Shown here: piece by piece, positions 28,501 to 40,500 of the stretch | How the letters are laid out: every line of letters starts with the position of its first letter | Numbering within the stretch: the first letter of the stretch is position 1 | From: Lineus longissimus | Taxonomy: Eukaryota; Nemertea; Pilidiophora; Heteronemertea; Lineidae | Length of the DNA stretch: 64,000 nt | Direction: 5' to 3' | Assembly (NCBI RefSeq): GCF_910592395.1 | Contig: NC_088315.1 | Coordinates: 13,499,808-13,563,807 of the forward strand | The notes under the pieces: generated by a model | Told to the model about the DNA's origin: nothing | Seen by the model: only the letters and a program-made list of their open reading frames with translations | Databases searched by the model: none | Position numbers and translations under genes: made by a program

Positions 28501-31500
28501 CATCAGCACGTATCTACACGCTTAGAAAGTTTCAAACTCGAGTACGAATGTTCTTTACGAACGGCGAAGGTCATAATAATCAATGACATGGTCATAAACA
28601 AGTTGCCGTCACATATCGAAATCAGACCATGATATGGAGATCACTTTCGCACTGGTTTTGATTTTCAGTTCTAATCTTTAGGCAGAAGATATTTCGTTAA
28701 AAGTATCTAAAAAATTTCACTAGTAAAATATCCGGCGTGCCTCACAAGCAGCTTCACTGTGACAAAAATAACGGACTGCGTAGCAAGCATGTGCTTGCCA
28801 AATAGCCACTTCCAATTAATATTCATTAGAGGGGCGTATTCTGCTACCTTGTGATTAGATCTTCACTTTAGACGGCAAGCATGCTTGCCACCCAAGTTAA
28901 AAATAATTGCTGCATAGCAAGCATGCTTGCCAAATATCCGTTGCCTAATATAATTCAAAGCGATTTTATGTAAAACCTGGCTCAAAGTAGTTTTTAAACA
29001 TGGGACCTTTATGAAATATCACTACGCATATGCAGGGAGAATGATGGTCAGGTGCACTGAGTTGGAAGTCAAGGCCGTCAAGGTGCCTCAGGTTGTGACG
29101 GGCGGACGTGAAGCCTGAGTCAGTGTTGGTCTCTCGCGGTATATAGATATTGTTTTATTATAGTCTTTCTATGTTGATTACAGGCAGGATTAGAAAGTCG
29201 GTATATCATGAATGAGTTCAAGGCAGTGCCCGGTGGCCACTTGAACCTTATGCGAAGATGCACTGCACAAAGTTGTGAGGGAGATTGCGTGTGCGCAGTG
29301 GAGGACCAGCGATGTGCAGATCGATTGGGTTCATGCGTTGACCAATCGGCAGGTGAGTTAATTTATGCTATAATCCACCATTAACTTTATACTGTGTATT
29401 ACCCTTTGGTTGCTCCCCCAACTGCAACAATAAAAGATCCTCGAAAATACAACATGTGGGCTGACAGGAGAAGGCGTGTTCAGCACACGTGGACCCTGCA
29501 GAAAGTTATGTTGACTGCTTTTCCTAAAAAATGACTTTCGTGGATTTCTATTGTCTGCATGTGTGTACTGAGTGTAGTATAGTATATGAAAGCCGTGTGG
29601 CGTAAATCGAACACGTGCAGGACTTGATGCAACCACAGAACTTCGTATTCCGTTTTTCGTAAGGGTTGCGAAACCTACCTGATATTATAAACGGCGTCAC
29701 GAGCAGGTGTGCTGCAAAAAAAACTGAAACTCGCAACAAGAAGATACTTTATTTCATGAATTTTTATAAATGTGGTGAAAAATACTACCATTTAGTTTTG
29801 TCCAAATGTTTCAGGTACTTCGAACACCGAATACGATGTGTTGGATGTCCTGGATTTCAATTGGAATGGAAATCAAATCGACGTTGATTACACCCCATCT
29901 AAATGTACCCTGATTGGACGATGGAATGTAAAGACTGCCAAAGGAAAGGCTGCTATTAGGTAAAAAGTGCATTTTACGTTTTTGTCAAATTTACCCTTCA
30001 TGTTTGGATTGGTTGCCTGTCCATAGGAATTATTGGCATCAAGATTTGAGGACTGTAATGCTCAGTGATGTGTGGCTGCAGAAATGCAATGAAAGTATAA
30101 TCGATGTTCTTAGCTTGATTGGAGTGGAAAATGTAAACTTTATTATGTGATGATATTGAATACCTTTTTACAAGATCATTCAGTGGAAAACAACTACATG
30201 TATGAAACCGAAGTTTAAACCATTTTACTGCATAAAAGAGTTTAGGAGCGTACCTAAGCTTTCGACTCTGCCCAGAGCATTCATCGGACATGCTTGACAC
30301 ATGCCCGAAAGTATATTGTCCAAGATTTCTGGAAGTTGGTATCGCCCCCATCCCTGTAAGAGGGAGGACTTGAGAGTCCTAAGCTGCATAGCTTCCTTCA
30401 TGCCATGTTTAAACCAGTCCTGAACCTGATCCAATATTTTCACATTGTCGAGGTTGATGTTGTGTCCCTTATGGTGATTATGAGTATGTTGCGAAACCTC
30501 CGATGACGTGCAGCTGGACCTGCGATGCTCCATGAATCTAGCTCGGTTTCCCTGAGAAAAGATGCCTCACAGGGGTCATTGTCACTGCCTCACATTTGAT
30601 CAGATACACTGGTCCACACCGTTCCTTGGGGGGAGTGGGGTCCTTAGGCCACACCAACAACTGACCTAAAGTGTTGGTGGGCTTGAAGTACACCTGTACA
30701 CCATACTTCCTGAAAACCCGGCGTAGGTTTTCCGAGACGTTCGGTACATAGGGTAGCGTGATGTGGGCGCCCGGTTTGCTCTTAGTCGCCAGAGTAGTCC
30801 TTGGGACTGGCTTTGGACCTCGGCTTGTTAAGGGTCCAGCCAGGGTAGCCACAGGTTGCAAATGCCTGTTTGACATGGGCTACTTCCTTGCTCCTCTACT
30901 CAGGTTCCGTCACAACAGTGTCAGCCAAGTGAAGAAGAGTTCTTATCACCCCAAGGTTCTGGTCGAGGGAGTGGTTGGACGAAAAAACTAGGTATTGGTC
31001 CGTGTGAGTTGCCTACCGATAGACCCTTGTTGTGATACCGCCATCCTGAGATAGGTTGGACAGGGTATCCAGAAACGCCAGCTTCCCATCCTCGTCGCAT
31101 TCCGTAGTGAACTGAATATCAAAATCAATTGAGTTCAAGTGTCCAAAAATTTCGGTGGTGTGCGGGAGTATGAGTATCATCCACGTAACTGAATCACCGG
31201 TGGGTGAGAGGCCGCGGAAGGGCCTTTGGTTCAAAGTCCTCCATGTACAAGTTGCACAGAATAAGCGACACTGGTGAGTCCATGGCAGCGGTAAAACTTC
31301 CCTTCAAAACTAAACTAGGTACATCTTGCACAAAGTTCAAGCAGTTGGATCACTTGTTGTCTGCAGGTACACTGGTGAAAAGAGCGCTGACGTCATAGCT
31401 GTTCTTCTAAGTTCTTCCTCATCATCATCTTGACACTTCGTGATCGCTTCACAAAAATGCTTTGAGTTTTAGACATGGTGTTCCCTATTACCGACTAAAT

Positions 31501-34500
31501 GTGACAGGATGTCGACAACATGACTCGCTGAACTGTAGGAGGAAATTGACCCAATACTACTAACTACAGGTCTGAGAAGCATGCCCACCTTATGGATCTA
31601 CTTCCAGAAATCTGGGACAATCTACTTTCGGGCATGCGTAAAGCATGTCCAAAAGATAGGTGACGTCACTCAGATGAAGGCTCTGAACAGAGTCGAAAGC
31701 TTAGGTACGCTCTTGAACTCTTTTATGCAGTAAAATGGTTTAAACTTCGGTTTCATATATTTACTAGCTGCATAGATGAAACATTTCAATGTGAACTACA
31801 TGTACAGTGTATTGAATACGAACACTTCCATCGTTACTTGTTCTTCAGATTTGAATGGAGTGCTGGCTATTATGATGAACCAGAACCAGCGGGCATCTTT
31901 GATATCGCCACAGAGGTCGTCTGGCATAATGTTGGCATGTCCACTCATGCTATTCTGGCACTTCCAAGGAGTAAGTTGACTGTAAAAAAACGACTGACGC
32001 AGTAAGGGTATCCCACAGTCTCGAACATCTGTCTTCAACGTTTTAATTTTAGATGAATGGATTTGGACAATATCTGAACAGGTTCATGCTGTTGCACAGT
32101 TCTCGACGCAGTATATCTTAGGCAGTGAACAGAGTTTGAAAGTTGAGGAAAAGTGGAGAAATGTTGATTAAGAAATAATTCGTCTGTTTTACCATGCTTA
32201 CTTTTTATTCATTGAAATGATGATAGATCTATTTGCTTTTGCAGTTCGTACTAGAATATTTTAGGTAGTGAAAAGAAAACAGACATAGCGATGGCAGCCA
32301 ATTAAAGCCCTTCAAAATCTGCCACCGACCAAACACCTCCTATTGGTGACGTACTAATACCAAACACAACTAATGAGTCACGCTGGATTCGATTAATGAG
32401 CGAAAAGGTGTATCAATGATCTGACCATATGAAACATGCCTTTAAATGTTTTTTTTCCAGCAAAGACACTCGATATCCATACGAAATATAAGTTTTTTGT
32501 GCGGGCCTGGTACTCATCCACAGAGTATGCACAGTTCACATCAGATGGCGTCATCCCTGATGTCATGCCGCCCGAGATCACGACTATCAGAGGTGCACAG
32601 GTAAACCATTTTACACCCATAGATCTAAGACCGGTGAAATGTGTGTGGTTGTTCCACATAAGTCAGTCCATCAGTTTCTCTTGCACTATGTGAAATCTAC
32701 TTTCGGCTATAAAAATATTGTCATGAACGTTGCTTCAGTGCCCGCTAAAATCATACTTTTTTCGCTGTAGAAGCTTTTCATGAGACTAAAGCAGTGCTCT
32801 CTCTTCGGAGAGATACCATATACATGCCATTGTGACCACGCCACCACGTATATATGCAGCGTGGTCAGTATTGCTTTTACTCAGGATTTTTCTCTCCCAC
32901 TTACGATTATAGAGCATTTAAGCGCAAACCACTGTACAGTATATTGTTAAAAGTTGGAGATAACGAGAATCTAATTTACCTGTATGCTTCAAGGAAATCT
33001 TTAACGATATAAATGTCTTTCCGGCGAGCTACGATCTTTTGATACAAATTCTATTCCCAGCCGCTATTTTTAAACATGGTATAGAATATAGATTCTAGTT
33101 TTGTGAAAGGCCTTTCGTGCAATTCATTCACGGCCTTTTAAACTTCAATGCATGAGCGAGGCTTAGGAGCGGGGTGGGGTCATGAGGTAATGGTTGTCAT
33201 TGAATGAATAAACACACAGACTACAATCAATTACGAGGTTTATTTAACAGTTTACTAATGACATTGTTTTTTTGTGTCAATTGCGGTTACAGTATTGTAA
33301 ACGCCCTTATATAACCTCTACCATAGGAAGGAACTCCAATCTATCCGCATTCCCTTCAGGCAAATCATTACCGTCCTCATTATCGTCCCCTTCAGCTTCA
33401 TTGACGTCATATGGTAGAAGTCCTGCTGATCTCCATCCACTTCGCACCACATTAGGTTGAACGTCACCCAAAGAGTCCGAGCTTAGTCCAGCAACTTATC
33501 TCGGTGTGATATGGTTACAAATGCAGTCGTCTTTTGTGGAATTGGCCTTCCATGTCGTCCAACAGTTCCACAACTTGCTTTTGAAACTCTCCATGACTGT
33601 AAGGTCAAGGGGCTGCAAAAGAGAGGTGCACCTCGCCGGCACTAAAGAAGCCGTCCCTACGATCTGGATCACCCGCATCTGAACATCCTCGTTCGCATGG
33701 ACTGTAAATCTATCCTAGAGCAACACGAAGTTGTTATCACCGTCCCTATCCTCAACGGTGACGAAAGGCACCAAAATCCCGTCGATGTACTCATCCATTG
33801 TTTGCATCCTCACCCAACCAGTGGGAGTCTGGATAACAAAAATATTAGGTGGGGAATTATCCTCTATATCCTGCGCTTGTTGGCAAGTTAACGACTTGAA
33901 GATTACTTGTGGTGTCATTTTCCCACCATCCAGGGTGATTCCAAGAGTCACCGTGCAACCTGGGCGTGCGTTTCCCTTGGAGGACCGTATATCGACCTGT
34001 TTTTCTCCTTTCCTGTTGAATGTGTAGTTTGGCATAGCGTCGAATAATGCAAATGTCTCATCGATATTGATGATAATCCTTGGTTGAACATTTCTGATGA
34101 GAAGTCTAAACTCAATGCGGAAGTTTGTTACAATTTCAACTGCATTATCTAGTGTGAGCTTACTATCCTTAGTTCGTCTTCGCTGGTGATGCTGTGCCTT
34201 TTTAGAAATATGGTGACCCATCCATCTGAAGTGGTAAAAACTGAAAGGTGTGGTACGGTGCTTCTCTAAGAATGTGTCCTTGATGTTCGGCACCGAGTCC
34301 ATTCCACCAGGCGGTATACTGCTCTCTTGCGGTCTTCACGATGTACTTCCTCACGACAGGAATCCCCAGTCCTCGTCGTCCCTGAAACCAGTCAAAAACG
34401 TTCGCTTTGACGTCTGGGAAACGAGCTGAAAAAAATGTCAATATTCAAACCGGTTCTTCTATCAGGGAAGAATATAGGGTTAAGCAGAAAAATCCTAATG

Positions 34501-37500
34501 AAACAGTGCCAGCTCTGTTGCCTGCCTCTTAGATGGCCCAATAAAATTGTTCATTATAAGGTCCCTTGACACTAGCTTGACTAATACAAATGCCTGCTTT
34601 GTACATGGTCACCTGACGTCTGAATAGGACACCCTGTAGTGATTAGTAGTGTTGTTTGTGCCCCCTTCTCCTTATACTCCTCCCTACGGGGAATTTTATT
34701 GGGTCACTCTGTATGCCAATAACAATTGTCCACGAAGAGCCGATCGGGACTAGGTTTATTGATAACAGCCGATTGGGGCTTGGTTTATTGATAAAAAAGG
34801 AAATTCCTTTATGTGATAATTAGTCAACCCTAGTAGTGGGTGAACATTGTTTCGGGTCCACTCTGTAGATTCAGTCTTTTCTGCAAATACTCATTAATCC
34901 AAACTACTTCCCGTTGTTCGACGTAGGATGTTAGAATTTACTAATTGGCTATGTTCTAGTTCTGGTCATTGGTCAAAATTGTTCGTACCTTGTTTCCTTC
35001 ATTGCCATCTCTGCTCCATCCCCTTTCTCTTTGATGCGTGGTGATGCTGGAGAATGTCTGCCTCGTCTCTCACCCATCATGCGAATGTGTGGTACGGAAG
35101 GTGATGATCATTTTCGAAATTTCCCACTGTGGCATTCGTGCTTCGGAAGTCTCACAGCAATTTTTCTTTTTCATTTAGACTGTATTGTCGTTTACGACGA
35201 GGTGCTACGGCAGGGTCACCTTCCTCCTCCATTCTTAACAATGAGCGTACATTTTGGATAGGCCTAAGCTCTCTTGTCTATGCTCTCTTGTCTAGGCGTC
35301 GGGTCATGTGCACCCATGTTGTAATGTCTTGTCTGTTGTCACCGGGCCTGATTATCAAAGTATTCAGGCTTACGTGTAAATGACAAGCACCCGTCAATGA
35401 TGGCAAATCGATTACGGAGCGTAATGTCCAGGCTTACAGACAACTCTCCGCCCCATTAGTCTAAAAGTGGGAGGTACAAAACAATTCAATATGGCGCTGG
35501 CGTTTTCTCTAAAGTGCACGGATCCAGTATGTTTTAGCTCAACATGATACCAGGGGCAGTCAAGTGACCATAGAAGCGCGCAATGACCCCTAGGTAAACG
35601 AGGTTGGTTCAATGTGTATTGTATGTCTTTGGTAACCAAGGCAGTCGACAACAAAAAATGGAGTAGTTATATAACTGTGATGTCTTCTTTGCTTATATTA
35701 GTAGGAAGGATAGACTAACCTATGCTTGTTGGTAGTTATAGACAGCATAAAGCTAAAACACATTAGTTTTATGGAGACAGATACTGCCGGCAGATACTGT
35801 TACCAGCATTGAGTAGTACGCTTCCTCCTGTTCCTACGACTTGGATACAAACTAGAGAAAGTCTCTCCTTCAATGTTTCCATGTCTCCTTCGGCCAGGAG
35901 ACAAATACTGCGACCAATACCTCAGACACTGTGCAATGTCTTTTCTACCGCTGCTTCGCTGCCAAATGCAGTTACTCTTTAGTTGAGTACTGCATTCTCA
36001 ATGTGATATCTACATGTATTTTGCCCTTGGTAGGAGAGCGAAATCCTGTATGATGTTTCATAACATTTTGAAATTCCATAGGTGTGATATCTTATGCAAT
36101 CGGTTTGAAACTATTTTGACAGTGGAGGTTCCAGAACACTTTAGAATGGGTGGGGATCGGTGAAGGTGCGATCTTGGAAACTTGGTTGCGAGGGCTCTGC
36201 CTAAGAACTAATTTGAATTCTATAAGTGTTCCGGCCATCTCTGGGACCAGCTAAACTTGGACTGAAGCACTTTGAATTGTTGCTCTGATGAGGAGGAGGG
36301 GGGATTTTGTGCTTCATGATCAACCCTCCACATCCGACATTGCGTGATCATGGGCATGACTTGTCGACCATGTTTTCTGGATCTCCCAATACCACCCAAA
36401 AACATTGGCCTTGATGATTCCTGGCCACAGAGAGCAGGCTAAATACCAGTGTTGTCGTGGTCACAATCAGAACAATATCTAACTGTCCAACAAAGTGAAT
36501 AATTGCTGCCGAAGGGCTTGTTTTATTGCGATTTCTTTTTGAAACTGATGTCTTCAAAATGTTCGACCTATTGGCTTGAGATCGTAAATATCAGTATGAT
36601 GATTGCTGAGAAAAATTATCACTTGATGCCTTTTATTTGATTTCCTTTTTCAGTAGTGTACCCATTGTTTTGTGACCCACTCGATATATACTCGTAATAT
36701 TTCTGGTTTTAGGTGAAGGATCTCATTGATATCAGTCACGACTGGGACGTTGACTTCACATCGCAAGGAGATTCTCTTGCTGTCACATGGAAAAACAGAT
36801 TCCGGGATTTCAGTGACGCTCTTAGTTTCTTCAATGTGTCCATCAGTTCCTATCCTGGAGGTAAGCGCTATATAAGAACTCAATATTATTATCATTATTA
36901 TCACTGGTGCATAATTTTAGACAAGAAAACGAAATGCCCTTAGCTTTATAATTAAAGGCCCCTACACACCAAAAACACGCGCGTTACCGATCCAAAGACA
37001 GTTTCTGAATAGTCAAACAACGGAAGATATTAATAGTTGGTCACTCGATGCCATTCAACATGTTCAGAGTGGGTTAACGATACCATAGTCATGACGTCAT
37101 CTTTCGGTGTGTGTGGATTGCAAATGAATTAAAGAAGCGATCATAGTTAAGTGAAATTCGAACAATCAGGTTTGTTTCTGAAGCAATTAATGAATTGTGT
37201 ACTCGTAGTCGCATCTTAAAGCAGTCGGGTCCTAATATATCAGCTCTTGATATGATGGAAGCCGAGCAATCGGGAATATTTTTGTTATTTTTTCTGATTA
37301 TACCAACTTCTCAGTTTGTGCAGTTGAAAGCAAGGACGCTGTCCGTATGTAAGCACTGTAAGGTACACATCGAATGAAAAACTTCAGTGAAGCAGTCTGC
37401 AATAAGTATACTATATAACAGTTATGAGTGGCACCGTCGGAACACGACTCACCAGTCACTGGCCACTTGCCTGTTGCACCGAGTGTCTCTTCTAAAACAT

Positions 37501-40500
37501 TTTATTATACAATCCATGATCGCGTAACTTTAAATTAGTCTTTCCAAACATGTCGCTCGTATGTCTTTCGATTAATCGTTATCTAGTTCACATCGAAAAA
37601 CATACTTATATATTTCGTGTGTTCAATTCAATGCTAAAACTGTTCTCATTGAAATATCAAGTACAGAAAGATACTGCATCAAATGCAGTAAAATGAAGCG
37701 ACAAGAAAGTCGTACGAATGTTCCTGATTGCTCGGCTTTGGCCTGACACGGGAGAGTGTATTTGACCCGCTAGCTTTATTTAGGCAATACATACTGTGTA
37801 CTGTGTCAAGTATGGATTAAATCTATACTTGATTCTGTGTATATTGATGTTATGATACGGGCAATATCTGGAAAAAAATGGTTGGTTGATGGGGGGGGGG
37901 GGGGGCCTCATAGAAACACAGCAGAAGTTTAATACTTGGGAAAAAGTATCAATTTTCCTTCACCTATAGAATTTTAGGGATTACCGGTCACAGCTAATTG
38001 TTCAAAATCATTGCATATGCTGCATATACTGGTATAACATATCTCTTTTTTTAGGCGAGGATATAAAGGCTTTTGCCCAGGTTAATGGTGGAGTAGGCGC
38101 TGAGAGAGTGACAGTTACAGGCCTTGCCATGAACCAAGGAGACAAGTACTATAGTAATGTAGTCGCATATAATCAAGCTGGTCTCCACAGCACAGAGCAT
38201 TCTGATGGTGTTGTTATAGATACGACTGTGCCTTTGAAGGGCTACATTGAAGATGGTCTTGGTAAGTTCACGTCGTATTCAAAGTGGCTTAGCCACGGGC
38301 ATCGATACTAATAATTTTTAATGATCTTTGTTGATCATCATTGGATGTATTTTCCTCATCGGTATCTATACCAAAAATGTATACGGACATTTTGGTTTTT
38401 CCGTTTTTCACAAATAGTCAGCCGTCTAACCATTCCATATTTCAAAATCCTCTCACTGTGCTTATACACTTTGTTGGTTGACTTGAGCAACTTACTTGTG
38501 ATTCTCCTCAAGTGTCATGATTTAAATGTTTGAAACTATGATACAATAACAATTTTATAGTGGTCTAACATTCCACCATTATTCTCACAGGACTACACGA
38601 TCTAGAGTACACTAGTGATGCTGCTATCGTATCTGGCAAGTGGCATGGCTTCACTGACACCGAATCGTTTATTGACCGGTACAGTTTCTGTGCCGGTTCA
38701 ACTGATGGGCCAACCGATTGCGGTCTAGCTGCATGGCAGGACGTAGGTTTGAAGACGGCATATTTTGTCCATCTCCAGGCACCGATAGCGACAGGTAAGA
38801 TCATCTAACCAACATATCCGTACAAAAAATAAGACAAATTTGAAACTTCACAAATGCCACAAGTCGGCACTTCTTAAAGTCCTCACTCGGTTACTTATTT
38901 CATTATGTAATTGTGAGTAATGTATAAAAGCAAGTTGAACAAAGGGATGCCGTGTTCGGCACTGAATTCTCGAAGCAGAAGAATATATCTGGTGGATGTA
39001 AAAAACGTTCTTCATTTCTGATTTATTTCTGCTACTCTAAAGTAAATTAGTCTATGCATAGATCTGATATTAACAGTGGCTGGGAAAAGACATGGTTATT
39101 TTTTTTCTTCATTTATCTCGGGTGCCTGACTTACTAACTCAGGCGACTGACTTACGAAAACGAAGCTGGAAAGGTCAAGATAGATGCCATCATTAAGGAA
39201 TATTTCGGTCTTGCACTTCATTAGAAGGAAATCCTCACTGTTCTCAAAGAGTGGTTCATGACCACGTCTTTATATGTCAAATGTAAATTGTCCAGTACCG
39301 CGTGTATCAAACAGCCTCGTTTTTGTAAAGCAGGCGCCTGTGATAGCAAGTCAGCCGCCTGAGTAAGTCAGGTGCCTGGGTTAGTAAGTCTGGTGCCTGA
39401 GTTAGTAAGTCAGGTGCCTGAGTTAGTAAGTCATCAGGAGCCTCCAGGTAGTAAGTCAGGCGCCAGAGATAGTAAGTCAGGCGCCAGAGATGGTAAGTCA
39501 GGCGCCTGAGTTAGTAAGTCAGGCGCTCAAGAAAACAAAAAATAAACATTGTCATTGAGAAGAAAATCACCATGTCCTTTCCCAGCCACCGAAGTACGAT
39601 ATTAACGAGCTTATTATGAGCATTTTGTGCAAAAAGGTTAGTTAGTCTCTCCAGCTAATTGAAATAAACATGTCCAAAATTGCAGTGTCCAAAATGGTCC
39701 ATGGTCCACCGATATATATGATTAATTTGAGATCTGATTTTTCTCTAGACAGACAAATGTCATTGTCCGAAACAATATTTTCTTCAGTTGTTGCACGGTA
39801 GAAGAGGCTTAGAACAGTATGGAAGCAGGGTAGTGGGCCAATTCATAATTTTGTCTGATTTGCATCGGTGAGTCCCAGGCAATAGTGCCGACATTTAGAC
39901 AGGCACTTCCTTTATTTGACATACCTTGAACACCCGTGGCTATATCGAAATGACATTACCACACACTGTGAAAGAAAAACACGTGCAGATCGAAAATGTA
40001 TTTCTATTATAAGTTTACCAAATGCATGTAATTTCAACTATTTTCAGGTGGAAAATATTACACCAAGGTCAAGGCTGTAGATGCTGCAGGACTCTGGTCA
40101 GATGTAGCAGTTTCAGATGGAGTCACAGTCGATACCACTTCACCGATCTCACTTAAGAAATTCTCATTTGGCAACAATTTGGTGCAGAATCCATCTTTCG
40201 AAAGTGCGGGGTCGTCAGCTTTAGACTTACTTAATTTGGACTTTGAGGACCTGAGTACGCAATCAATGACTCCAGCTAATTGGATTCTAGATACGACAGA
40301 TACAAAGTGTGCCGTCTTGAGTGGCTCGGACAATGTGGCACACCAGGGTTCAAATTTTGCTATATTCTATGGCTCGTTAAAACAATCTGTCTCCGGTTTA
40401 GCTTCCGGTGAGAAGTACAGGCTAAGATTCTACACGAGTCATATCTTCCCGACCCACACTCCGTTGCTGACATTGGAAGGGCGTATCGAAATTCCCGGAT

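Larger units (their letters stand above)
30201..31757 (-). mobile_element. Penelope-like retroelement remnant with inverted pLTRs
   Basis: Ends 30201-30278 and 31680-31757 are 78-bp inverted repeats starting TATGAAACCGAAGTTTAAAC. Minus-strand reading in between gives, in order, reverse transcriptase motifs and the linker plus GIY-YIG endonuclease, the order known for Penelope-like elements. The coding part is interrupted by stops and frameshifts. It lies in intron 17, antisense to the host gene. Confidence 0.85.

Noticed and set aside
39340-39530. CRISPR-like array
   Set aside because: Units of about 20 bp without unique spacers, inside a eukaryotic foldback element; it is a minisatellite.
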